From Rhodococcus sp. ARC_M6 (GTDB lineage Bacteria > Actinomycetota > Actinomycetes > Mycobacteriales > Mycobacteriaceae): a stretch of DNA of 61,787 nt. The position numbers and the translations under genes were made by a program. This document shows positions 1-8,225 of the stretch, piece by piece. The DNA is taken from contig NZ_JALGQH010000035.1 in the NCBI RefSeq assembly GCF_022810305.1, positions 1-61,787 on the forward strand, given 5' to 3'. The notes under the pieces were generated by a model. The model made no database searches, had not been told where the DNA came from, and was given only the letters and a program-made list of their open reading frames with translations. Every line of letters starts with the position of its first letter. The stretch's first letter is position 1.

Positions 1-120
1 GGAGGCGGGCAGGTCCAAGCCGAAGACGGTGGCTCCGGCCTCGGCCAGGCGTTTGGCGGTAGCTGCGCCGAGGCCCGACGCTGCGCCGGTGACCAATGCT
101 GCGGTTCCCTTGATTTCCAC
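1..120 (-). CDS. Short-chain dehydrogenase/reductase, N-terminal part (cut by window edge)
   Basis: Only the first 40 codons are present; the gene runs leftward out of the window. Translation from a GTG at 120-118 gives the Rossmann start of an SDR, with the TGxxxGxG nucleotide-binding motif (TGAASGLG) near residue 11 and an acidic residue at the end of the second strand (GLDLP), which favours NAD(H). The pattern resembles the HSD10 / type 2 3-hydroxyacyl-CoA dehydrogenase subfamily, which oxidises 3-hydroxyacyl-CoA esters in beta-oxidation. The GTG start is supported by a purine-rich CAGGGAG about 7 nt upstream. The family call is firm; the substrate is inference from neighbouring beta-oxidation genes. 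Confidence 0.85.
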   Translation of the reverse strand, partial: MEIKGTAALVTGAASGLGAATAKRLAEAGATVFGLDLPAS

Positions 121-435
121 TTCGTTTGCTCCCTGCTCGAGAAAAGAAAATACCTGGTTATGGTGCGCTCTACTAGCGCCCGTCAGCGTTGGCCGGGGTT
201 GGGACGTTACCCAAAACCGGCCACAATCAGAGCGAATCCTGTTGGCACGAACGGAAAGAACGCCACACCGTAGAATTCAAATCTGGCAACTTCAGGATTG
301 CACACGTACTCCTATCAATCCGGAATCTCGATTCGGGTCGCAAGACCGCGACCGAAATATGCCGCCATCGTCCCGCGATCACGCTCGTCTCATCGTGAGG
401 GAGCAATGACGTCATAGACCTCCGAGGAATTACTC
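121..435. other. Intergenic stretch between two leftward genes
   Basis: This 315-base gap should hold the promoter of the SDR that starts at 120 and the 3' untranslated end of the gene ending at 436. I see a short inverted repeat (GGTCGC at 336-341 and GCGACC at 348-353), possibly a weak terminator for the upstream gene although no T-run follows it on the minus strand, and a TGACGTCA palindrome at 407-414. No good match to the AACTGA-N2-TCAGTT operator is present. The small open frames here lack ribosome-binding sites and coding character. Confidence 0.5.
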
Positions 436-2370
436 TTATAGTTCTGCGCCGATGCGATATCCCTCCGCGATGGCGTGGCTGATCCGACGAGGCGCGACGC
501 AGTCACCGATGACGCTGATGGTCTCGCCAGGAGTGAGCCCCAGACTCGACGTTGGAACCCGTGGTTGGTGCCAGACCGTCAACGCGTCGTCGATCGTTAT
601 GTCTCCGCCGCCGAAGACGGGCCGCAGAATCAGTGGCAACGCGGAATCCTCCGGAACCACCAAGGTATGGCAGATCTTGAATTCCACTCCGGCGTCGCCG
701 AGTCGACCGAGCAGCGGGCCCGCACTTTCGGCGGGAATCCGCGAGACCAGCGCAGAAAGAGGAGTGGCGAACGTGACGTGCCAGCCCTGTTGAGCGAGCG
801 CTTCGGCGGCACTGTATGCGGGCCAGAATCCGTCACCCTCGTCGAAAACCACTGCGCGACGACTTGCCAACTCCGGCACACGACCGGACAGGACGTCGTC
901 GACCGTGGCGGACGCTCGACCCGACAATTCGATCGGTAGTGCGGCCGGCCGTGATCCGGTGGCCACGATGACGTAATCGGCCGATGAGTGGATGTCTTTG
1001 AGGTCGTCAACGTCGATTCCGGCAGCGAGGTTGACGTCGACCTTGAGCCGCTTGAGTTCTCTCGCAAGGTAATCGACGATGTCGATCAGGGTGGCGCGAT
1101 GCGGGGCAGCCGCGGCCACGCGGACGGCGCCACCGAGAACGGTGTCCCGCTCGAACAGGGTGACACGGTGCCCTCGGCCCGCAGCGACGCGTGCGGCCTC
1201 AAGTCCGGCCGGCCCGCCGCCGATGACAAAAACTTCCTTGGTGCGCGGGGCGATGACACCGATCCCCGGATGCCGGCCGCGCCCGACTTCGGCATTGACC
1301 GCGCAGTGCAGATGTGGGTCGAAAGCCCGACAATCTTGGTTGATCCCCAGGCAACCGCGGATCTCGCCGAGCCGACCGGTCTGCGATTTGATCGGCAAGT
1401 CGGGATCCGCGATCAGCGCCCGAGCCATCCCCACCATGTCGACGTGACCGGACTTGATCGCATGATCGGCGGTGGCGGCGTCGCGAATGCGTTGGCCGAC
1501 GAGAGTGGGAATGCCGGTGGCGGCCCGCACCTTCGCGGCGGACGGGATCGCGACCGCGTCCGGGTTGGTGGAGTCTTTGACGTATTTGCCGCGGGTGCCG
1601 TGCGTGATGGAGAAATAATCGACCCCGAGTTCGGCCATATTCTCCGCAATGCGCACGCAGTCGTCGATCCCCATTCCGCCGGGGATTTCCTCCTCACCGC
1701 TCAGTCGCACGCCGAGTACGAATCCGGCGGGAATGACGGAGCGCATTGCCTCGATCACCAAGCGGGGGAAACGCATTCGATTCTCGAACGATCCGCCAAA
1801 ACTGTCGGTGCGCCGGTTGGTCAACGGAGACATGAACTGAGCCGGCAGATAACCGTGCGCGGCATGGATTTCCACGCCGTCTGCGCCCGCCTTGACCAGG
1901 TTCGCGGTCGAGATCCGCCAGCCTTCGATAATGTCTTCGATTTCGGCAATCGTGAGTTCGTGGGGTGGGTAGGCGTCACGGGGAGTTTTGATCGGCGAAG
2001 GTGCGGACGGTGGTGCATCCGATTCGCCGCCGATGAATTCACGTCCGAGGTGGCACAACTGGCCGATGAACCTTGCGCCGTGCCGGTGTATCACGGCGAC
2101 TTTAGCCGCAGTCGCGGGTACAAATTCGTCGATATACGCCTCGACCAGTTTCCGTGAACGCAACGTGGTCGTGGGGTGCACTACTGTCGCGCCGCCGATG
2201 ATCATGCCAACCCCGCCTGCTGCGAGTCGCTCAAAATGCTCGGTGTCCCCGTGTGTCGGCACACCGTTTTCGGCCATGCTCGTTCCGGCAGGTAATGCCA
2301 CCAACCGATTCTTGATGGTCATGCCGCCGAGTACAAACGGAGAAAATAGGTGGGGAAACTCGTTACCCAT
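436..2370 (-). CDS. Old-Yellow-Enzyme / 2,4-dienoyl-CoA-reductase-like flavoprotein
   Basis: A 644-residue NADH:flavin oxidoreductase. Residues about 5-330 form the FMN-binding TIM barrel, with the HAAHGYL active-site segment at 169-175. An iron-sulfur loop (340-356) follows, then an FAD/NAD(P) domain beginning with GGGPAGLEAA near 384. This is the architecture of FadH, BaiCD and trimethylamine dehydrogenase relatives, which reduce conjugated double bonds of enoyl-CoA or steroid-like substrates. The cluster loop reads C340-L-G-I343-N-Q-D-C347...C356: the second cysteine of the usual CxxC is isoleucine, so the 4Fe-4S site may be altered. The ATG at 2370 has GAAAGAGAG upstream. An operator copy lies about 55 nt upstream of the start. 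Activity is inferred. Confidence 0.85.
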   Translation of the reverse strand: MGNEFPHLFSPFVLGGMTIKNRLVALPAGTSMAENGVPTHGDTEHFERLAAGGVGMIIGGATVVHPTTTLRSRKLVEAYIDEFVPATAAKVAVIHRHGARFIGQLCHLGREFIGGESDAPPSAPSPIKTPRDAYPPHELTIAEIEDIIEGWRISTANLVKAGADGVEIHAAHGYLPAQFMSPLTNRRTDSFGGSFENRMRFPRLVIEAMRSVIPAGFVLGVRLSGEEEIPGGMGIDDCVRIAENMAELGVDYFSITHGTRGKYVKDSTNPDAVAIPSAAKVRAATGIPTLVGQRIRDAATADHAIKSGHVDMVGMARALIADPDLPIKSQTGRLGEIRGCLGINQDCRAFDPHLHCAVNAEVGRGRHPGIGVIAPRTKEVFVIGGGPAGLEAARVAAGRGHRVTLFERDTVLGGAVRVAAAAPHRATLIDIVDYLARELKRLKVDVNLAAGIDVDDLKDIHSSADYVIVATGSRPAALPIELSGRASATVDDVLSGRVPELASRRAVVFDEGDGFWPAYSAAEALAQQGWHVTFATPLSALVSRIPAESAGPLLGRLGDAGVEFKICHTLVVPEDSALPLILRPVFGGGDITIDDALTVWHQPRVPTSSLGLTPGETISVIGDCVAPRRISHAIAEGYRIGAEL

Positions 2371-2423
2371 GAGTGCTCTCTTTCCCTGCTTGCGGCAACT
2401 GGTAGAGCGATTGACTCCGACTG

Positions 2424-2437
2424 TATTGAATTCAGTT
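2424..2437. promoter_or_regulatory. Operator copy TATTGA-AT-TCAGTT
   Basis: Matches the locus-wide inverted repeat AACTGA-N2-TCAGTT at 10 of 12 arm positions. It lies 54 nt upstream of the start of the leftward flavoprotein gene (2370), where a repressor could cover its promoter. Confidence 0.65.
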
Positions 2438-2523
2438 TAGCTCAGCGCTGCGGAACCGAACAACCGAGCGACAAGACATATTGTGACCTGAGGCACATCG
2501 TTGTATGCTGCCGGCGTAAGTTA

Positions 2524-2537
2524 AACCGAATTCAGGT
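2524..2537. promoter_or_regulatory. Operator copy AACCGA-AT-TCAGGT
   Basis: Matches AACTGA-N2-TCAGTT at 10 of 12 arm positions. It is about 110 nt upstream of the binding-protein start at 2646, so it most plausibly controls the rightward promoter of that gene. With the copy at 2424-2437 it makes a two-operator divergent promoter region. Confidence 0.65.
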
Positions 2538-2645
2538 TGGTATTTCCCAACGGCTGAATTTGCCTGTTCTCGAATACCTTTCGCGGTTCGACAACAAGAT
2601 TCCCGAAGATCACCTGTGCCATACGAGCGCCAGAAGGGCACGTCC

Positions 2646-3686
2646 ATGAAGAATTTCCCCCGGTCGGTCATAGCGGTGACTGCAACCGCCACACTGTTGA
2701 TGGCTGTGGCGTGTAGCAGTGACGAGACTCCGGCCAGTCCGGTTGCCGGCAGTTGGGATGACGTTGTCGCCGCCGCCAATGTCGAAGGTTCCGTACGCCT
2801 TTACTCGACCCAGCATCCCGCGAACTTGGAGGCCCTGCGGGTTGCATTCACGGCGCAGTACCCGCAGATCACCCTGGAGGTCACTCGCGGGACGGATGTC
2901 GAGATGAATCCTCGCATCGAAACCGAGAATCGAACAGGTAAGGGCGTCGGCGACGTTCACATGTCTTCAGATCCGTCCTGGATCAGGAATACGTCCACAT
3001 CTGGTGCCTTCTCGACCGCGATCGTCGGTCCAGCCTTCGACGATCCGGCCTACGAGCGCGATCGAAGTGTCATCAACAACCAGCTCTTCCTGACCAGCGC
3101 GGCGATATTCGCGCTCGGCTGGAACACCGACGCTGTGCCGCAAGGACTTCAATCCCCCGACGACCTACTCGACCCCGCGTTGAAGGGAAAAATCGGGGTC
3201 GTAAACCCCGGCGGATTCGCGGCCGTGGTCGATCAATACCAGTTCTTCGAAAAAAACTGGGGAACCGGCGATTTCAACGAGCGACTGGCAGCCCAGAGCC
3301 CGCGGATCTATCCGAGTTCCCTGGGCATCGCACAAGCATTGAGCTCGGGCGAGATAGTTGCCACTCCGATGGTGCAACCACTGGTGCGCGAGATGGCGGC
3401 AGGTGCCCCGGTGAACTGGGTGCTACCGGAGCCGGCTTGGGGAACGCCGTGGTACTCCCTGGTACTTGCGTCCGCACCGCATCCGAATGCCGCACAGGTA
3501 CTGGCCAACTTCCTGGTCACGGAAGCAGGGCAGAAAGCGCTCTCGTACGGATACGGTAGTGCGCTGCCGGACATCTCGGGTTCGGTCGGGCGTGCGCAAG
3601 ACATTGCGCTGCCGGACACCGCGTCGCTGACTCCCGAATTGACCGCCAAGTTCCAGGAAGAGTGGGAACGGGGCTTCCAGCGCTAG
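2646..3686 (+). CDS. Lipoprotein substrate-binding protein of an ABC importer (paralogue 1)
   Basis: 346 residues. The N-terminus is a lipoprotein signal peptide (MKNFPRSV, hydrophobic core, then AVAC as lipobox with the modified Cys near residue 23). The remainder is an extracellular solute-binding family 1 fold of the iron(III)/thiamine/polyamine group, beginning with a GSWDDVVAAAN segment shared almost exactly with the proteins at 26113-27147 and 29016-30050. The ATG at 2646 is preferred over an upstream in-frame ATG at 2616 because AGAAGGG sits about 7 nt before it and the signal peptide begins there. No permease or ATPase is adjacent; it probably feeds the ABC core at 22364-25269. The double tyrosine typical of FbpA iron binding was not found, so an organic ligand is more likely. 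Confidence 0.85.
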   Translation: MKNFPRSVIAVTATATLLMAVACSSDETPASPVAGSWDDVVAAANVEGSVRLYSTQHPANLEALRVAFTAQYPQITLEVTRGTDVEMNPRIETENRTGKGVGDVHMSSDPSWIRNTSTSGAFSTAIVGPAFDDPAYERDRSVINNQLFLTSAAIFALGWNTDAVPQGLQSPDDLLDPALKGKIGVVNPGGFAAVVDQYQFFEKNWGTGDFNERLAAQSPRIYPSSLGIAQALSSGEIVATPMVQPLVREMAAGAPVNWVLPEPAWGTPWYSLVLASAPHPNAAQVLANFLVTEAGQKALSYGYGSALPDISGSVGRAQDIALPDTASLTPELTAKFQEEWERGFQR

Positions 3687-3690
3687 TTCT

Positions 3691-3729
3691 TCGACGTGGC
3701 CTGCCTCGAGCCGAGGCAGGCCACGTCGA
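3691..3729. terminator. Bidirectional terminator hairpin
   Basis: A perfect inverted repeat with 18-nt arms (3691-3708 and 3712-3729) and a 3-nt AGC loop lies between the convergent genes ending at 3686 and 3742. Position and symmetry fit termination from both sides. There is no strong T-run. Confidence 0.8.
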
Positions 3730-3741
3730 CTCTGAACTATC

Positions 3742-5919
3742 TCAGTACTGTTGACCGGCAGCGGCCTTGTCAACCAGCGACTGCGGCGGCTCGAAGTGAC
3801 TGCCGTACTTCGACGCCAGGTTACGTGCTCGATCGACGAAGCCCTGCAGGCCGCCAGCGTACTGATTGATGTATTGGATCACGCCGCCGGTCCAGGCCGG
3901 GAAGCCAATTCCGTAGATCGATCCGATGTTCGCGTCCGCCACCTTCTCCAAGACTCCTTCGTCGAAGCAGCGCACCGTTTCGAGCGCTTCGGCGAACAGC
4001 ATTCGCTCCTTCATGTCCTCGAAGGGGATTTCGGTAGACCCGGACTTGAACGCTTCGCGCAGACCAGGCCAAATACCGACCCGCTTGCCGCTTTCGTCGT
4101 ACGAGTAGAAGCCGCCGCCGCCGGATCGCCCGGTGCGCTCGAGTTCGCCGACCATGCGGTCCATGACGGCGTTGGAGCCGTGGTGCGGAACGGTTTCGCC
4201 TGCGGCGAGCAGCGCGCGCTCGGTTTCCTTGCGGATCTTCTGCGGCAGTGTGAGTGTCAGTTCGTCCATCAACTGCAGTGGCGGTGCCGGGTATCCGGCC
4301 TGCGCGCCTGCCTGCTCGATGAATGTGGGGTTCACACCCTCGCCGACCGCTGCCATCGCCTCGTCGAGGAATTTACCGATAACACGGGAGGTGAAGAAGC
4401 CGCGACTGTCATTGACGACGATCGGAGTCTTGCCGATCTGCAGCGTGTAGTCGATGACCTTGGCCAGTACGGCGTCGGACGTCTTGGCGCCCTTGATGAT
4501 TTCAACCAAAGGCATCTTGTCCACCGGGGAGAAAAAGTGGATTCCGATGAAGTCAGCGGTGCGGTCGACCCCCTCGGCCAAAATGGTGATCGGCAGGGTC
4601 GAGGTGTTCGATCCGAGCACTGCATCGGGTTCGACGATGTTCTCGATTTCCTGGAACACCTGGTGTTTGACCTCGACTGATTCGAATGCGGCTTCGATCA
4701 CGAGGTCGACGCCCGCGAAATCGGCGGCGTAGGTAGTAGGGGTGATCCGGGCGAGGAGCTGCTCGGACTTCTCCGCGGTAGTCTTGCCGCGAGCCAGCGC
4801 CTTGGCCTCGAGCGCTACCGCGTATTGCTTGCCGTTCTCTGCGGCCTCGAGTGAGATGTCCTTGATTACCACGTCGATTCCGGCCTGGGCGGAGACGTAT
4901 GCGATTGCGGCACCCATCATTCCGGCTCCGATGACGCCCACCTTCTTGGCGGTGAACTTGTCGTAGCCGTCCGGCCGGGATGCGCCGCCGTTGATGGCCT
5001 GCAGGTCGAAGAAGAAGGCGTTGATCATGTTCTGGGCAACCTGGCCGGTCACGAGCGAGACGAAGTAGCGGGTCTCGATCTCGTCGGCAGTGTCGATGCC
5101 GACGTATGCGCCCTCGATGGCGGCAGCCATGATCGCGCGCGGCGCGGGCATCGGTGCGCCCTTGAGTTGCTTACGTAGCAGGCTCGGGATGACGGGTAGT
5201 GCCTGGGCCATCTTCGCCTCGGCCGGTCCGCCTCCGGGGATCTCGAACCCCTTGGTGTCCCAAGGCTGTACGGCATCGGCGTGGTCGTGAATCCAGGCCT
5301 TGGCCGCGGGCAGCAATTCCGCCACCGAGCCGACGATCCGGTCGATCAAGCCCAATTCCAGTGCGCGCGTGGGGCTAAGCCGTGGGCCCTGAAGCAAGAC
5401 ACTCGCCAGGGCTGCCTGGATGCCGAGCAGCCTTACGACACGGGAGATTCCGCCACCGCCGGGCAAGAGTCCAAGCGTGACCTCGGGCAGGCCCAGTTGG
5501 TTGCCGCGCACGTCGGCCGCGATTCGGTGATGGGTGTGCAGCGCAATTTCCAGCCCACCGCCGAGTGCGGCGCCGTTGATGGCGGACACCACCGGCTTGC
5601 CCAGCACCTCGAGGCGTCGCAAAACCTGCTTGAGTGCGTTGAGATGGGTGGTGATCTCGGTGGCCGACACCGGGTTCTCCGCCTGCGGGCCCCACGCCTG
5701 CATATCCTTGAGGTCACCACCGGCGAAGAACGTCCGCTTCGCCGACGTGAGTACCACGCCGACATAGCTGTCCTTCTCGGCTTCGAGTCGGTCGACTGTC
5801 GCAGCCATTGACGCCGTGTACAGGTTGTTCATCGTGTTGGCGCCCTGATTCGGGTCGTCCATCGTGAGTACGAGGACACCGTCGGTATCGAGCGCCCAGC
5901 CGATCATGTTGTCAGTCAT
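3742..5919 (-). CDS. fadB: Bifunctional enoyl-CoA hydratase / 3-hydroxyacyl-CoA dehydrogenase
   Basis: 725 residues with the alpha-subunit layout of the fatty-acid oxidation complex. An N-terminal crotonase domain (about 1-200) retains both catalytic glutamates (E124 in GGGLEIA, E146 in LPEVTLG). The NAD-binding domain starts at GVIGAGMMG near residue 335, and the C-terminal 3-hydroxyacyl-CoA dehydrogenase domain contains IGIHFFSPVDKMPLVE. It catalyses hydration and then NAD-dependent oxidation in beta-oxidation. The start at 5919 is chosen because translation from there begins directly at the crotonase fold; an upstream in-frame extension to 6021 overlaps the thiolase gene and looks non-native. 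The ribosome-binding site is weak, so coupling to fadA just upstream is plausible. Confidence 0.92.
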   Translation of the reverse strand: MTDNMIGWALDTDGVLVLTMDDPNQGANTMNNLYTASMAATVDRLEAEKDSYVGVVLTSAKRTFFAGGDLKDMQAWGPQAENPVSATEITTHLNALKQVLRRLEVLGKPVVSAINGAALGGGLEIALHTHHRIAADVRGNQLGLPEVTLGLLPGGGGISRVVRLLGIQAALASVLLQGPRLSPTRALELGLIDRIVGSVAELLPAAKAWIHDHADAVQPWDTKGFEIPGGGPAEAKMAQALPVIPSLLRKQLKGAPMPAPRAIMAAAIEGAYVGIDTADEIETRYFVSLVTGQVAQNMINAFFFDLQAINGGASRPDGYDKFTAKKVGVIGAGMMGAAIAYVSAQAGIDVVIKDISLEAAENGKQYAVALEAKALARGKTTAEKSEQLLARITPTTYAADFAGVDLVIEAAFESVEVKHQVFQEIENIVEPDAVLGSNTSTLPITILAEGVDRTADFIGIHFFSPVDKMPLVEIIKGAKTSDAVLAKVIDYTLQIGKTPIVVNDSRGFFTSRVIGKFLDEAMAAVGEGVNPTFIEQAGAQAGYPAPPLQLMDELTLTLPQKIRKETERALLAAGETVPHHGSNAVMDRMVGELERTGRSGGGGFYSYDESGKRVGIWPGLREAFKSGSTEIPFEDMKERMLFAEALETVRCFDEGVLEKVADANIGSIYGIGFPAWTGGVIQYINQYAGGLQGFVDRARNLASKYGSHFEPPQSLVDKAAAGQQY

Positions 5920-5977
5920 TGATTCTGTAGGTTCTTTCTCTTCAACAGAGGGGGAGCGGACCGAGGAAGGAGCGGGC

Positions 5978-7189
5978 TCAGACGCGTTCGATGATGGTGG
6001 CGACACCCATACCGCCGCCAATGCACAGTGTGATCAGGCCGTAGCGCCCGTCGGTACGTTCGAGTTCGTCGAGCACAGTGCCGACCAGCATGGCGCCGGT
6101 AGCGCCGAGCGGGTGTCCCATCGCGATGGCCCCGCCGTTGACGTTGGTCTTCTCGTGCGGGATCTTCAGATCCTTCATCCACTTCATGACCACGGAAGCG
6201 AAGGCCTCGTTGAGTTCGAAGACGTCGATGTCGTCCACCGTCAGTCCGGCCCGCTTCAGGGCGAGTAGGGTGGCCGAGGTCGGTCCGGTCAGCATGATGG
6301 TCGGTTCACTACCGGTTTGGGCGGTGGCAACGATGCGTCCGCGTGGCGTCAGGCCGGCGCGCTTGCCCGCGGTGTCGCTGCCGACGAGTACGAGTGCGGC
6401 ACCGTCGACGATGCCCGAAGAGTTGCCGCCGGTATGGATGTGGTTGATCTTTTCGATATTGACGTACTTCTGCAGCGCAACTTCGTCGAAACCGGTTGTA
6501 GCGGCTAGCGTTTCGAATGCCGGCTTGAGTTTTCCCAAACTCGCGACGGTGGTTCCTGGACGGCGGTGCTCGTCGTGATCGAGGAGTACGACGCCGTTGA
6601 TGTCCTGGACCGGAACTACAGACTTGGTGAAATAACCTGCATTCCAAGCACTTTCCGCACGATCCTGGGACTGAGCGGCGTAACCGTCGATGTCCTCGCG
6701 GGTGAATCCCTCGATGGTGGCGATGAGGTCGGCGCCGATTCCCTGTGGGGCGATGTACAGGTCGTATGCGGTCGCCGGATCGGTGAAGATGGCGCCGCCG
6801 TCGCTACCCATCGGGACTCGGGACATCGACTCGACACCGCCGGCGATCACCAGATCGTCCCAGCCGGACGCAACTTTTTGGGCCGCCAGGTTGGTTGCCT
6901 CGAGGCCCGATGCGCAGAAGCGGTTGACCTGCGTGCCCGGCACCGAATCCGGCAATCCCGCGAGCAGGGCCGCGGTGCGTGCGATGACGGCACCCTGTTC
7001 GCCGACCGGGGAGACTACGCCGAGCACTACGTCGTTGATGTCTGCGGGATCCATTGCCGGAAAACGGGTTCCGAGTTCCTTGATTAGTCCGACTACCAGG
7101 TCGACAGGTTTGACACTGTTCAATGAGCCTTTTCGCAGCTTGCCTCGCGGCGTGCGAATGGCCTCGTAAATAAATGCTTGTTCACTCAC
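5978..7189 (-). CDS. fadA: Acetyl-CoA C-acyltransferase (3-ketoacyl-CoA thiolase)
   Basis: 403 residues, standard length for a degradative thiolase. The nucleophilic cysteine is C92 in [10 protein letters not shown], the histidine motif is [15 protein letters not shown], and the second catalytic cysteine is in TLCIGGGMG near the C-terminus. It cleaves 3-ketoacyl-CoA with CoA and forms the beta-oxidation complex with the FadB encoded 58 nt downstream in the same direction. The GTG start at 7189 has AAGGAA upstream. No operator lies directly in front; transcription probably comes from the promoter before the NTF2-like pair at 8129. Confidence 0.93.
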   Translation of the reverse strand: MSEQAFIYEAIRTPRGKLRKGSLNSVKPVDLVVGLIKELGTRFPAMDPADINDVVLGVVSPVGEQGAVIARTAALLAGLPDSVPGTQVNRFCASGLEATNLAAQKVASGWDDLVIAGGVESMSRVPMGSDGGAIFTDPATAYDLYIAPQGIGADLIATIEGFTREDIDGYAAQSQDRAESAWNAGYFTKSVVPVQDINGVVLLDHDEHRRPGTTVASLGKLKPAFETLAATTGFDEVALQKYVNIEKINHIHTGGNSSGIVDGAALVLVGSDTAGKRAGLTPRGRIVATAQTGSEPTIMLTGPTSATLLALKRAGLTVDDIDVFELNEAFASVVMKWMKDLKIPHEKTNVNGGAIAMGHPLGATGAMLVGTVLDELERTDGRYGLITLCIGGGMGVATIIERV

Positions 7190-7374
7190 AGGGATTCCTT
7201 TTGATCATGACGGCTCAGTTGTTTCGGCCGGAAAGTAGTGAGGATCGCCAGCCGGAGGGCGGCGCGCGTCTGCGATGGTCGCGGAGGAGTTGGAGATCGC
7301 GGGAGAAATGGGGCGGCCCCGGGCAGCGTGGGAAGGCTGCGCGGTACCCGAGGTCGGCCTGGATGGAGCTGAAA

Positions 7375-7749
7375 TCAGGAGAAGGACAGTTCGGGCGTGC
7401 GGGCGATGAGTAGGCGCCGCACCTTGCCTGCGCTGTCGAGTTGCGCGGTGGCATTGAACGACGCCTCGAACTCGCTGCCGCGGGTAGTGCGGCCGAGCGA
7501 CAACTCGACGCCGTCGACGAATGCCCCGGCGTCGATGTGATGGATCAGAACGCTCTTCTCGCGTTGCGCCAGGTAAGCGACGAGGCCGTCGTGATCGCCG
7601 ACGAACTCGGCCGACTGGCCGTCGCCCTTCGAGAACTGAACGGACATGACGAAGTCTTTGCTGATCATCGTCAGCACGCGGTCGGGGTCGTCGGAATCCA
7701 TGTACTCGAACCACTGGGTGAGCACTGGCGTCTGGTTGGTCTCGCTCAT
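7375..7749 (-). CDS. NTF2/SnoaL-like protein A
   Basis: 124 residues with the cone-shaped NTF2-like fold expected from an N-terminal helical segment (TQWFEYMDSDDPDRVLTM) and a C-terminal beta sheet. Family members include ketosteroid isomerases, polyketide cyclases, dehydratases and non-catalytic binding proteins. The gene starts in a 4-nt ATGA overlap with the stop of a second NTF2-like gene, so the two are translationally coupled and may form a heteromer. The 185 bases between its stop and fadA contain no further gene. Function is inferred only to the fold level. Confidence 0.7.
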   Translation of the reverse strand: MSETNQTPVLTQWFEYMDSDDPDRVLTMISKDFVMSVQFSKGDGQSAEFVGDHDGLVAYLAQREKSVLIHHIDAGAFVDGVELSLGRTTRGSEFEASFNATAQLDSAGKVRRLLIARTPELSFS

Positions 7750-8129
7750 CAGCGAACTCCTTTGGCGGACGAATCGGGGGGAAGCAAACTGAACTCTGCG
7801 TCGAAGGACACCTGGTAGCGATCGACGAGACCGGCGGCATCGACGTGCATGACGCCGACGAAATAGCCCGTGGTCTTGGTCCCATTCTCAGTCACGGACC
7901 CGTGCAGGAAGTGCAGATCTCCGTCGGCTGCGACGCGCAGGACCTTGTGTTTGCGATCCACCGGAGGGCGACCGGACAGGTAGTCGAGCATTGCCGCGCG
8001 ACCATTCCCGTAGTTGGCCCCGGCGGGCAAGACCATGGCGAACTCCACGTTTTCGGCCAACAAGGCCACGGCATCTTTTAGTCGACCATCGTCGACGGTT
8101 GCGTAATAGGTCTCGATGACAGAACTCAT
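7749..8129 (-). CDS. NTF2/SnoaL-like protein B
   Basis: 126 residues, first gene of the leftward unit NTF2-B, NTF2-A, fadA, fadB. Typical SnoaL features are the N-terminal YYATVDDGRLKDAVALLAE segment, the later FLHGSVTENG strand and a C-terminal YQVSFDAEFSLL strand. An operator copy ends only 7-20 nt upstream of the ATG, so binding would block the promoter or initiation region. The coupled pair suggests a hydratase, isomerase or cyclase acting on a CoA or ring intermediate; this is inference. Confidence 0.7.
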   Translation of the reverse strand: MSSVIETYYATVDDGRLKDAVALLAENVEFAMVLPAGANYGNGRAAMLDYLSGRPPVDRKHKVLRVAADGDLHFLHGSVTENGTKTTGYFVGVMHVDAAGLVDRYQVSFDAEFSLLPPDSSAKGVR

Positions 8130-8135
8130 AAGATG

Positions 8136-8149
8136 AACTTAGTTCGGTT
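8136..8149. promoter_or_regulatory. Operator copy AACTTA-GT-TCGGTT
   Basis: 10 of 12 arm positions match AACTGA-N2-TCAGTT. It is immediately upstream of the leftward start at 8129 and paired with a second copy at 8199-8212 in the same divergent region. Confidence 0.65.
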
Positions 8150-8198
8150 CACCCCTTCTTGTCGAGGCCCAAACGCGCTAGTCTCGATTCACTAACCA

Positions 8199-8212
8199 AA
8201 CTGAACTCAAGT
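8199..8212. promoter_or_regulatory. Operator copy AACTGA-AC-TCAAGT
   Basis: One perfect arm (AACTGA) and one imperfect arm, ending 13 nt before the ATG at 8226. It probably controls the acyl-CoA dehydrogenase gene. Confidence 0.65.
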
Positions 8213-8225
8213 CAATTGGAGTGAT

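Noticed and set aside
988..2157. Long open frame on the plus strand inside the flavoprotein gene
   Set aside because: Composition is that of an antisense shadow in GC-rich DNA, without ribosome-binding site or recognisable domain, while the minus-strand gene has full domain structure.
2646..3686. Binding protein considered as an iron(III) receptor
   Set aside because: The fold is of that type, but the iron-binding tyrosine pair was not seen and all neighbours are catabolic, so an organic ligand is more likely.
7190..7374. Possible extra operator or small gene between fadA and the NTF2-like gene
   Set aside because: Only a single CTCAGTTG half-site without a partner arm, and no open frame with a ribosome-binding site.
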